Shown: positions 6,449 to 12,952 of the stretch, one piece after another
Numbering within the stretch: the stretch's first letter is position 1
Layout of the letters: each line of letters opens with the position of its first letter
Source: Prevotellaceae bacterium UBA7028
GTDB lineage: Bacteria > Bacteroidota > Bacteroidia > Bacteroidales > Bacteroidaceae
Length of the DNA stretch: 14,565 nucleotides
NCBI GenBank assembly: GCA_002494215.1
Contig: DLBF01000135.1
Coordinates: 1-14,565 of the forward strand
Reading direction: 5' to 3'
Made by a program: the position numbers and the translations under genes
The notes under the pieces: generated by a model
The model's input: only the letters and a program-made list of their open reading frames with translations
Told to the model about the DNA's origin: nothing
Database searches by the model: none

Positions 6449-8166
6449 TTCAGCACCCCTTGTCCCTTCAGGAACTCGCTGATGCGCCCCATCCACGTGT
6501 AGCTACCTGTGCCAGGTGAAGCCTTGCGTTGGAAGCAATGGGGGCGCAGAGCCAAGGTATGTAGCTCGCTTTGGATGCCCATGGCACGCATCTTTTCCCA
6601 TGTCTTAACAGAATTCATGGAAGCAAATCCGTCTGCATCGCCGTGGATAAAGAGCATAGGACAGGTCTTCAGGTCGAAGTTGAACTCAGGCACTGGTATG
6701 GCGCTGTCGTCGTTTCCGCCAGTAGCGTTGTTCTGATCTGGTCCGTCTGTAAGTGCATAGGCCGGATAGATACCGATACCCCACTGAACGTTGCAGGGCT
6801 GCTTATCCACATTATCTATAGGCAGGTAAGACTGCTGCTGCGATGAGGTAACACCCATCAGCGTCAGGTGTCCGCCTGCAGAGCTTCCCATGATACCTAT
6901 CTTGTTGGGGTCGAGGCCATACTTCTCAGCCTGACTGCGCACCAACTTGATGGCACGCTGCAGGTCTTGCCAAGCGGTAATGTGCTTGGGCATATCCTTG
7001 GGACGAGGGGTGCGGTACTTCATGGTTACAACTGTCATACCCAGTTCGTTCAGGTAACGACGGGCAGGGGCAACCTCGAAGCCGTCAGGACCATTTCCCT
7101 GATAGCTGCCGCCTGAGTATATAATCTGTATAGCGTTGGTCTTCAGCTCCTTGGGGAAGTGCCATTCTATGTAAGGCTTGCACTGGTGTTCCTGGAAAAG
7201 AGGTGTCTTGCCCTCGGGCCAAATATCCTGTGTAATCTTCTCCTTGCGAGCATCATCGCTGGGATAGCGTTTCATCAGGTCTTCCTCAGGAGCAACGGGG
7301 CCAGGGATTCCCAACTGGGTCAGGAACTCTATGGCGCGGTCCAAACCGAAGGCACCATGGCGCTTGTTGGGGTAGAGGTGCAGCTCGGCAGGAATCTTAC
7401 GCTTGCGCAGCTCCCTGTAGATAAGGGTTGAACCGTTGGGAGTATATTCATCCATACCGCCATGATGCAGGCTCATGGGGCAAGTCTTCTCGTCGAACTT
7501 AAAGCAGGAACTCAACTTGATATTAGGTCCATAGCCCTGCTGTGTGGCAGGTGTGCCCAATTCGCCATCCGTAGTCACATAGGCAGGCGCATCAGCAATG
7601 GCCCAGTTGATGTGGCAGGGAATGGTATCCAACTTGTCGATAGGCTCGTAGGCAGGTGTAAGAGAACTGGTGGCAAGCAGAACTGCCAAGTGAGAGCCAG
7701 CCGACATAGAGATGGTTCCTATGTGCTCTGGGTCGAAGCCACGTTTCTTGGCCTGACTGCGCACCAAGCGGACGGCACGCTGTCCGTCTTCCCAAGCTGT
7801 CTGATAGATAGGCAGACCTTCAGGACGGGGAGTGCGATAAACGAAATTCACACATTGGTATCCCAGAGCGGTAAAGCGTTCGCGCCATTGTTTGATGAGG
7901 CCCACATCGCAGCAGCTGAAGTAACCACCGCCAGAGATGAGGATCATACAGCAGCCGTTGGGGTTGACAGGTTTGTCGAACCACTCCAGATAGGCTGTCT
8001 TGAACTTCTCGGGTTTGAAGCCAGCAGCGTTCGTCTCGTTTGTCATTGCGGCAATCTGATGCTCTTGTGCATCGGGCATCTTACCCTTGGGCCATACGCT
8101 CTGGCGTTCCCATGCAAACCCCATCAGGGAGCAGGCAAAGGCCAGAAGAAACAGAATCTTTTTCAT
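6445..8166 (-). CDS. Secreted tandem alpha/beta-hydrolase (two esterase domains in one chain)
   Basis: This 573-residue exported protein is probably a carbohydrate esterase of the acetyl/feruloyl type (BD-FAE-like). A start at 8166 gives MKKILFLLAFACSLMGFA as signal peptide. The ATG five codons upstream (8181) comes from a repeat array and is less likely. Two homologous halves share a WPxGKxPxxQEHQ opening, YRTPRP, an AWxDxQRAxxLVRSQA helix and a PID...PC...W segment. N-half (about 25-290): oxyanion SGGGY, elbow SMSAG with Ser155, Asp239 in HGGMDEY, His270 in KRHGAF. C-half (about 310-573): SGGSY, canonical GSSAG with Ser429, Asp512 in HGDADGF, His543 in RPHCF. Both triads look complete, but the N-half elbow has Ser in place of the first Gly. 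Two vicinal Cys pairs (72-73 and 85-86) flank the N-half oxyanion loop. Its own promoter lies at 8248-8279. The exact substrate is unknown. Confidence 0.88.
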   Translation of the reverse strand: MKKILFLLAFACSLMGFAWERQSVWPKGKMPDAQEHQIAAMTNETNAAGFKPEKFKTAYLEWFDKPVNPNGCCMILISGGGYFSCCDVGLIKQWRERFTALGYQCVNFVYRTPRPEGLPIYQTAWEDGQRAVRLVRSQAKKRGFDPEHIGTISMSAGSHLAVLLATSSLTPAYEPIDKLDTIPCHINWAIADAPAYVTTDGELGTPATQQGYGPNIKLSSCFKFDEKTCPMSLHHGGMDEYTPNGSTLIYRELRKRKIPAELHLYPNKRHGAFGLDRAIEFLTQLGIPGPVAPEEDLMKRYPSDDARKEKITQDIWPEGKTPLFQEHQCKPYIEWHFPKELKTNAIQIIYSGGSYQGNGPDGFEVAPARRYLNELGMTVVTMKYRTPRPKDMPKHITAWQDLQRAIKLVRSQAEKYGLDPNKIGIMGSSAGGHLTLMGVTSSQQQSYLPIDNVDKQPCNVQWGIGIYPAYALTDGPDQNNATGGNDDSAIPVPEFNFDLKTCPMLFIHGDADGFASMNSVKTWEKMRAMGIQSELHTLALRPHCFQRKASPGTGSYTWMGRISEFLKGQGVLK

Positions 8167-8174
8167 CTTTGTAT

Positions 8175-8206
8175 AATTCATAATTCACAATTCATAATTC
8201 ATAATT
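8175..8206. repeat. Heptamer microsatellite (AATTCAT type) in the hydrolase leader
   Basis: Four units of AATTCAT (the second is AATTCAC) plus AATT form a 32-bp period-7 array. It occupies the untranslated leader of the minus-strand hydrolase, ending just before its start codon and supplying the alternative upstream ATG at 8181. Confidence 0.75.
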
Positions 8207-8247
8207 GTAGGGGCAATGCTCAATGTGCCTAATGCCAATCTTTCGTG

Positions 8248-8279
8248 CAAAAGTACTTGTTTTTGCAACATCCTCCAAA
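8248..8279 (-). promoter_or_regulatory. Promoter of the tandem hydrolase gene
   Basis: On the minus strand a TTTG -33 element (8276-8279) is followed after exactly 20 nt by TACTTTTG (8248-8255), a perfect TAnnTTTG -7 box. This is the best full match to the Bacteroidetes housekeeping promoter in the window. Transcription should start near 8243, giving a leader of about 75 nt that contains the AATTCAT-type array. Confidence 0.82.
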
Positions 8280-8308
8280 TTATGCTGCTAAAATTGAGAA
8301 AATAGACA

Positions 8309-9196
8309 CTATTCCTTAGGATAGTTCTGACTCTCTCCAAGTGAGATGCCTTTGTATTGGGGTTGTGTCTTCTTTCTGTACCAGTTGATGCCGTATGCCA
8401 TCAGGGCTATGCTGATGCCAAACATGATGATCCACACTTTCATGCTAACTTCGGTATCATCATCGTTGGATTCTACGAATTGTTGTGGGACGAAGGCAAT
8501 GAAGTTGTTCACTATGTGTATGACAATGCCAGGCAGCAAGCTCTTTGTGCGCCAGTAGAGCCAACCTACGATGATGCCAAAGGGGAGAATGTCGATTGTC
8601 TGGTATGTGGTGCCGTGTATGAAAGAGAAGATGAGAGCCGACAACGGGATGGCCACCCACGGATGCCATCTCATCTTGAGCATGCTGCGCAACACAACAC
8701 CTCTAAATATAATCTCCTCGGTTATAGGGGCCAGGATGACACCAGCCAGTATGCCCAGTATGCCCTTAGATGCCGCTCCGTATACTTTATCTAGCTCCTC
8801 CATATCCTCGGGGAAAAGGCTTTCACAGCTGCCAATTATTTCCCAAAAGGAAACACTGGATAAGACGCAGCCCACGCTAATCATGGCTGCTATGCCAATC
8901 GACGTCCATAGGGTTGTGCGTTTCATGCGAGCTATGCGCCCCATGCGCTCCAACGACATCTTAACATACCGATTATTGATGAACAGGATGATAATCAGTA
9001 GACATGCTATGCATTCCGACAACTTAAAGTAGTTGGATTGTAATAAATGCTCTTCTATGGTCTCTCGGCTCATGTGCATCATTAGGCCATGAAACACTAT
9101 GGGGATGCCTGCAAATCCTATAATAACGGTTTCTATAACACTATACAGCAGATATAGCTTGATTGCTCTCCAGAGCTCTTTACCTTTACTCATCAT
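8309..9196 (-). CDS. CPBP-family intramembrane metalloprotease (CAAX protease/Abi type)
   Basis: This 295-residue polytopic membrane protein belongs to the family of Rce1-like glutamate-dependent intramembrane proteases. The defining motifs are present: EExxxR in PITEEIIFRG (Glu160, Glu161, Arg165), FxxxH in FSFIHG (Phe190, His194), and HxxxN in IVIHIVNNF (His227, Asn231). Hydrophobic segments lie near 15-40, 60-75, 97-117, 145-160, 180-195, 203-230 and 252-270. Bacterial members have been linked to peptide maturation, bacteriocin self-immunity and envelope signalling; which applies here is not evident, and no bacteriocin gene is visible. It begins 32 bp after the TlpA-like gene on the same strand and is very likely co-transcribed with it from the sigma-54-type promoter. 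A second ATG one codon in is an equally possible start. No hairpin terminator is seen after its stop, so read-through into the tandem hydrolase gene is possible. Confidence 0.92.
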   Translation of the reverse strand: MMSKGKELWRAIKLYLLYSVIETVIIGFAGIPIVFHGLMMHMSRETIEEHLLQSNYFKLSECIACLLIIILFINNRYVKMSLERMGRIARMKRTTLWTSIGIAAMISVGCVLSSVSFWEIIGSCESLFPEDMEELDKVYGAASKGILGILAGVILAPITEEIIFRGVVLRSMLKMRWHPWVAIPLSALIFSFIHGTTYQTIDILPFGIIVGWLYWRTKSLLPGIVIHIVNNFIAFVPQQFVESNDDDTEVSMKVWIIMFGISIALMAYGINWYRKKTQPQYKGISLGESQNYPKE

Positions 9197-9228
9197 TCTT
9201 GTGTTTCTTTTTACCTTAATATATATGA

Positions 9229-11223
9229 TTACTTCAGATTCTTCAGCAACTTCTCCAGGTTGTTTAGATTGCGAGCGTCAACCTTCATGTCCAGCATATT
9301 GCCTTCGCGGTCAAATAGCTTGTAGGTTGGGAAACCTGTTACACCTATGAAACTCTCTATGGCAGTTTGCTGAGCCTGAGGTAGGTTGTAGTGAACGACG
9401 TTCTCGCCAGTCACATTGTACTTCTTGATAACGCTTTTCCATGCCTCATCGCTACTTCTGTTAGCCAGGTAGAGATAGACAATATCATAATCCTTCAGTC
9501 GTTCATATTCCTCTTGGCTGTGCGAGAGTCCCTCCTTGCAAGGTCCACACCAAGTGCCCCAGATATCCAGCAGCACCAGCTTGCCCTTGTAGGGCTCTAA
9601 GATCTTACGCATTATCTTCTCGCCGTCCGTCATATTTGCCAAATCCTCTGCCGACTTTATGCTCGTAGCATTAGAGAGAGAATTTCGTTTCAAGGCCAGA
9701 AGTTTCTCCTGCTCTGCCTTTATGAAAGCCTTAGCGGCTGGCATCTTCACATTCTCCTCAACGAATTGCATCATGCAGTTCGTTAGTGTATCGTATGCCT
9801 CTAAGTTTACGCGATACAGATGCTGGGTAAAGAGGATGTCGCGCGTATCCTGGTCGCAGCCTATGGAATCCATAATATTCTGCATGCGATAGATATTAAA
9901 CAGGCGGCTCTCATCCTCGAAAATGATTCTGTTAATGTCCTTGCGGGATATTATTTCGGCATATTCATCAATACCTTCGTGTGTTTTAGCATAATGGTCA
10001 ACGATGGACAATTCCTTATCCGTAATTGTTATCTTGCCTGCATCTCTGTATTTCCGAAGGATAGGAGCGAATAGTTGCTCTGTATAGAGGTCGTAGTATG
10101 TTCTTCCGTCATCTGCATATGAGCGATAACGGTATGAAACAAACTGATCTATATAATCACTTGCGAAACGTATGAAATCGCGGTAAAGCGTGTAGGGATG
10201 GACGCGTTGCTCCCATAACTGCAGACCTAAGGTGCTAAGAACCTGCATAGGAATACGCCTGTTTTTAACATAGAACTTTGCCTGATTCATCATATATCCC
10301 TCATAGGAATTGAACTGCCCTTTGTTGTAGTTGATATAGCGGTCAGAGAGGGTGGGATGCTCCTCAACTGTCTGTTGCAATTTGGTCAGGGCGTTTTCCC
10401 CATCTTGTTTTATCTTCTCGAAGAATTTATTGGCAGTCTTCTCGTCCATCATCTTCTCTGGTATGTCAAGGAATCCTCTGTTCTTATGTGCCAGTAGTTC
10501 GTTCTGCAGACGACAGTTCTTGCCCATAAACATTTTCTGCCCGTTTTTGAAGTCGTAGAGCAGGAAGTAAGTCTCGCCTGGCTCAAACATGGTACAGACG
10601 GTGCTTCTGTCCCAATCCAGATATACCTCGGCAGAGTTAATCATAGGAATCTTCACTACAAATCGTCCCAGCGAGTCAATTTTGCCTATAGAGGTTTTCT
10701 GATCACCGCTACCAGTGAAAATGTCATCGAAACTCCATACCGTATATCCATTGCCTTTGTCCTTCATCTCCTGCGACATATTCCTCAACCAGCCAACGAG
10801 GGTTACGGTATCCGTCTGGTAATGAGTGTCCTTGAAGGTACTGCAAGTGTCCTTCTTGGGGTAGTCGGGCAGGTGTTTCGAGGTCAGTTCAGATACCTGA
10901 TGCTTTACGCCGTCTATGCTCAGGATGTTCTTCTTCAGCTCAACCTCCAGTCGTTTCTTGCCTTGTTTCAGTACCAGTTTTGCCTTTAGCGTTTTCTTGT
11001 CTTTTTTGCCAAGGGGCGTCTTAATCTTCAGTGTCAGTTCTTTCTTTTCCACTCTTTCGTAGTCCCAGAACTGACAGTCGTAGACCGCAAAATCATTAAA
11101 CAGACCGATGAGCCATTCGCCCGTCTCGTCGTCCCTCAGACAAAGGTTAAGGTCGGACTTCACCTGCGCCATTCCTGCAAGTGTGGTTAGTGCAAACAGC
11201 ACGATAAGAAAAGTTTTCTTCAT
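9229..11223 (-). CDS. TlpA-like thioredoxin-fold protein with a large N-terminal region, secreted
   Basis: This 664-residue periplasmic or surface thiol-disulfide protein has a signal peptide at residues 1-19 (MKKTFLIVLFALTTLAGMA). The first ~130 residues are a lysine-rich beta region, followed by a beta-sandwich-like part (about 140-245) and a long mostly helical middle (about 245-520) that I cannot name. The C-terminal thioredoxin domain (about 535-664) has LVLLDIWGTWCGPCKEG with redox cysteines Cys559 and Cys562. The cis-proline is Pro632 in TGFPTYKLF. The active site is intact. Such long N-terminal extensions before TlpA/AhpC-TSA-like domains are frequent in Bacteroidetes; the extension probably binds a partner or substrate. 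Likely roles are reduction of periplasmic cysteines or cytochrome maturation, neither provable here. It is the first gene of a unit with the CPBP protease and is preceded by a sigma-54-type promoter. Confidence 0.9.
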   Translation of the reverse strand: MKKTFLIVLFALTTLAGMAQVKSDLNLCLRDDETGEWLIGLFNDFAVYDCQFWDYERVEKKELTLKIKTPLGKKDKKTLKAKLVLKQGKKRLEVELKKNILSIDGVKHQVSELTSKHLPDYPKKDTCSTFKDTHYQTDTVTLVGWLRNMSQEMKDKGNGYTVWSFDDIFTGSGDQKTSIGKIDSLGRFVVKIPMINSAEVYLDWDRSTVCTMFEPGETYFLLYDFKNGQKMFMGKNCRLQNELLAHKNRGFLDIPEKMMDEKTANKFFEKIKQDGENALTKLQQTVEEHPTLSDRYINYNKGQFNSYEGYMMNQAKFYVKNRRIPMQVLSTLGLQLWEQRVHPYTLYRDFIRFASDYIDQFVSYRYRSYADDGRTYYDLYTEQLFAPILRKYRDAGKITITDKELSIVDHYAKTHEGIDEYAEIISRKDINRIIFEDESRLFNIYRMQNIMDSIGCDQDTRDILFTQHLYRVNLEAYDTLTNCMMQFVEENVKMPAAKAFIKAEQEKLLALKRNSLSNATSIKSAEDLANMTDGEKIMRKILEPYKGKLVLLDIWGTWCGPCKEGLSHSQEEYERLKDYDIVYLYLANRSSDEAWKSVIKKYNVTGENVVHYNLPQAQQTAIESFIGVTGFPTYKLFDREGNMLDMKVDARNLNNLEKLLKNLK

Positions 11224-11267
11224 TGTTTATATATTTTTTATAGTGTATTTTATTCCGCTTTATTTCA

Positions 11268-11283
11268 AGCAAAAATCATGCCA
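11268..11283 (-). promoter_or_regulatory. Sigma-54 (RpoN) type -24/-12 promoter of the TlpA-CPBP unit
   Basis: On the minus strand this reads TGGCATGATTTTTGCT, matching the sigma-54 consensus TGGCACG-N4-TTGCW at every fixed position but one (T for C). The invariant GG (11282-11281) and GC (11270-11269) are separated by exactly 10 nt. Predicted transcription start is near 11257, giving a leader of about 34 nt. No TAnnTTTG box lies between this site and the ATG. Confidence 0.75.
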
Positions 11284-11324
11284 GAAACGTAACTTGCTGA
11301 TAATCAGTTTTGGCGTCAAAAGTG

Positions 11325-11366
11325 AGTGTCCATTTCCGGACACTTCACTGTCCAAAAATGGACACT
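11325..11366 (-). promoter_or_regulatory. Tandem palindromic enhancer-like sites upstream of the sigma-54 promoter
   Basis: Two copies of AGTGTCC-N6-GGACACT are present. The first (11325-11344) is a perfect inverted repeat; the second (11347-11366) has one mismatch in its left arm. Their centres are 22 bp apart, two helical turns, so bound dimers would face the same side of the DNA. They lie about 77 and 99 bp upstream of the predicted start, the usual position of sites for a sigma-54 enhancer-binding protein. That protein is not encoded in the window. Confidence 0.72.
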
Positions 11367-11435
11367 TTGTGGTTTTCCTTAGGCATTCTTTGCCAATATC
11401 CAACAGCCAATGTTGACGGTTCCTGTTAGCGCTCG

Positions 11436-11443
11436 CAAAGTTA
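11436..11443 (-). promoter_or_regulatory. Distal -7 promoter box toward the TlpA-CPBP unit
   Basis: On the minus strand it reads TAACTTTG, a perfect TAnnTTTG. The -33 position holds only TTAG at 20-nt spacing. If active it would give a second transcript with a leader of about 210 nt running through the palindromes, which would then fold as hairpins in the RNA. Confidence 0.4.
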
Positions 11444-11539
11444 GCTTTTTTTAGTTTTGTTCCCTAAGCTTTGGTGTGATTTTTTTTTAATTAATAAAAT
11501 CATTTTTCATTTACCATACTTCCTTGTTACAATAAGCTG

Positions 11540-11559
11540 TATCTTTGAGACTACGTCTC
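11540..11559 (+). promoter_or_regulatory. Orphan -7 box with an inverted repeat at the predicted start
   Basis: TATCTTTG (11540-11547) is a perfect TAnnTTTG box. An inverted repeat GAGAC-TAC-GTCTC (11547-11559) covers the predicted transcription start. No proper -33 TTTG is present at 19-21 nt. The transcript would begin about 210 nt before the HTH gene, so this is either a distal promoter for it or the promoter of a small RNA. Confidence 0.4.
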
Positions 11560-11702
11560 CAACTTCTTGCGCTCCAGTAGGTGCTCAGGCGCAGGCGGAG
11601 TCCTTATGCTCGGATAAAGAATATGTGCCTTGCGAAGAAAATATCCCTCAGAAGGGCGTGTAAGGGCGGTTTGTGAACTTTTGCGAACAGAAAAAGATAA
11701 AA

Positions 11703-11720
11703 GCAAACAATTGCAAACAA
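11703..11720 (+). promoter_or_regulatory. Direct-repeat operator candidate
   Basis: Two exact copies of GCAAACAA, 10 bp apart (one helical turn), lie directly upstream of the -33 element of the HTH gene promoter. This is a typical location for an activator site. It may be only A-rich sequence by chance. Confidence 0.35.
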
Positions 11721-11726
11721 AAAAAC

Positions 11727-11757
11727 TTGGAGGGTATATCTTTTACGTGTAATTTTG
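11727..11757 (+). promoter_or_regulatory. Promoter of the HTH-NfeD-slipin genes
   Basis: TTG (11727-11729) is followed after 20 nt by TAATTTTG (11750-11757), a full Bacteroidetes promoter match. The -7 box ends only 4 nt before the first ATG, so the predicted start of transcription (about 11761-11765) coincides with or passes that codon. Confidence 0.72.
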
Positions 11758-11761
11758 CAGC

Positions 11762-12442
11762 ATGATACAGCTGATGATGATATTGACCCATCGCGAGATT
11801 TTCCTGCTTGTTATAGGCAGCATTACCTATATCACGCTTTTCGTCGTTACGGTTCAGAACAGCCGTCGGAAGATTCTGCTGCTTCGCCAGCGACTGGAAA
11901 AGGTACACGCAATACAAGAGCAGCAGGAGGCTATGAGCCTGCAGCGCATAGAGCAGAACAAACAGAAGATTGCTGAGTTGGAAAACCTGCTGAAGAAGAT
12001 GGGCGATGAGAATTCGATGCTCCGCCTGGAGCTGGAGGAGAAGAAAGCCCGCCTGGGATATGCCAACACGATGGCCATCATCGAGAACGAGAAACGTCAG
12101 CAGGCAGAGACGGCTATCTTCAGTTCGGACATATACCTGAAGCTGAAACGCCTGATGGCTGAGGGGAGAAGCCTTAGCGAGGTGGATTGGCAGCAGTTGA
12201 TGGAGACGGTGGACAGCGTCTATACTGGATTCACAGAGAAACTGTACAGCCTCTACAAGATGAGCGAACAGGATTATCACGTCTGCCTATTAATAAAGGT
12301 ACGCGTATCGCCTAAGGACATTGCCATCCTGACTGCTCACTCCAAGGAAAGTGTGGCAACAACGCGAAGCCGCCTCTATCAGAAGATTTTCGGGCGTAAG
12401 GGATCGACACACGAATGGGATGAATTTGTATTATCACTTTGA
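11762..12442 (+). CDS. Membrane-anchored coiled-coil protein with C-terminal HTH-like domain
   Basis: This 226-residue probable regulator sits in the inner membrane. It has one transmembrane helix (about 12-31), then a long coiled coil rich in E, Q, K and L (about 34-118). The C-terminal part (120-226) contains a helix-turn-helix-like segment (about 167-208: MSEQDYHVCLLI, then SPKDIAIL and KESVATTRSRLYQKIFG). This C-terminus resembles that of Bacteroidetes regulators in which TPR repeats, a membrane helix, a coiled coil and an HTH follow each other. Here the sensory TPR part is missing, so the protein could be a stand-alone partner or a shortened version. The promoter abuts the first ATG, so the message is either leaderless or starts at Met5 (11774) or Met6 (11777). 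NfeD follows after 37 bp with no terminator, suggesting co-transcription. DNA binding is inferred from pattern only. Confidence 0.78.
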   Translation: MIQLMMILTHREIFLLVIGSITYITLFVVTVQNSRRKILLLRQRLEKVHAIQEQQEAMSLQRIEQNKQKIAELENLLKKMGDENSMLRLELEEKKARLGYANTMAIIENEKRQQAETAIFSSDIYLKLKRLMAEGRSLSEVDWQQLMETVDSVYTGFTEKLYSLYKMSEQDYHVCLLIKVRVSPKDIAILTAHSKESVATTRSRLYQKIFGRKGSTHEWDEFVLSL

Positions 12443-12479
12443 GAGCAAATATGAATTATGAACTTAAATATATAAGGTT

Positions 12480-12932
12480 ATGTTAGAGTATTTTGCAGCC
12501 AATATGTGGCAAGTTTGGGCCGTAATATCCGTCCTGGGACTGATACTGGAGCTCTCCTCGGGCGACTTCTTTATTATCTGTTTCGCCATTGGAGCTGTGG
12601 GTGCTGCTATAGTGTCGCCGTTTGCAGGCATCTATGTGCAGTTGCTGGTGTTTGCCTTGATTACACTCATCAGTATCTTTACTGTCAGGCCGTTCGCCCT
12701 ACGTTACCTGTACAAGGGCGGTAAGAATGTCCGCCCCAGTAATGCCGATGCACTCATTGGCCAAATGGGAACGGTGAGCGAGACCATTCAGGCTGGCGGC
12801 TTTGGACGCGTAGACATCGGTGGTGACAACTGGAAGGCTGTCGGCACAAGCGAGGAAAACATTCCACAAGGTGCCCGTGTACGTGTAGTGGGCAGAGAGA
12901 GCATCATTATAACAGTAGAAAAAACCAATTAA
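12480..12932 (+). CDS. NfeD-family membrane protein (short form)
   Basis: This 150-residue inner-membrane protein has three hydrophobic segments (about 9-26, 29-50 and 52-71) and a C-terminal soluble OB-fold-like beta domain (about 85-147; IGQMGTVSETIQAGGFGRV, then GARVRVVGRESIIITVE). It lacks the N-terminal ClpP-like protease of long NfeD proteins, so it is the short type that pairs with stomatin-like partners. The SPFH gene starts 20 bp downstream on the same strand, the conserved NfeD-slipin pairing, as in E. coli ybbK-qmcA. The pair is thought to organise membrane microdomains and quality control. There is no separate promoter box upstream, so it is probably transcribed with the HTH gene. 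Confidence 0.92.
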   Translation: MLEYFAANMWQVWAVISVLGLILELSSGDFFIICFAIGAVGAAIVSPFAGIYVQLLVFALITLISIFTVRPFALRYLYKGGKNVRPSNADALIGQMGTVSETIQAGGFGRVDIGGDNWKAVGTSEENIPQGARVRVVGRESIIITVEKTN

Positions 12933-12952
12933 TTAAATAAAAACACAACATT

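Larger units (their letters stand above)
11224..11761. other. 538-bp divergent intergenic region
   Basis: This is the only long non-coding stretch in the window. From left to right it holds a sigma-54-type promoter and two palindromic upstream sites reading toward the TlpA-like gene, and a minus-strand -7 box at 11436-11443. Next come an AT-rich tract (11480-11520) and a plus-strand -7 box with an inverted repeat at 11540-11559. A 100-bp GC-richer segment of unknown role follows (11560-11670), then direct repeats at 11703-11720 and a full promoter for the HTH gene. An open frame at 11457-11663 uses a TTG start, has no recognisable product and is not called. Confidence 0.7.

Noticed and set aside
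8119..8166. Possible lipoprotein signal (LAFAC) in the tandem hydrolase
   Set aside because: The residues before Cys do not fit the lipobox well (Phe at -2), and a normal signal peptidase I site follows at GFA/WE.
7462..8232. 256-aa plus-strand open frame opposite the tandem hydrolase
   Set aside because: It is antisense to a clearly real esterase gene, shows no recognisable domain and has no promoter. Its composition is explained by the reverse complement of the coding strand.
11396..11443. GTTAGC direct repeats and AGCGCT palindrome as a mobile-element end or attachment site
   Set aside because: The repeats are only 6 bp, there is no integrase or tRNA nearby, and the stretch is accounted for by the minus-strand -7 box.
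11457..11663. 68-aa plus-strand open frame in the long intergenic region
   Set aside because: It depends on a TTG start, crosses an AT-rich tract and a -7 box, and matches no family that I recognise. The segment is better treated as untranslated.
11648..12280. 210-aa minus-strand open frame opposite the HTH protein
   Set aside because: It is rich in Leu, Gln and His because it is the reverse of an E/Q/K coiled-coil coding sequence. The plus-strand protein has a promoter, a membrane helix and an HTH-like C-terminus.
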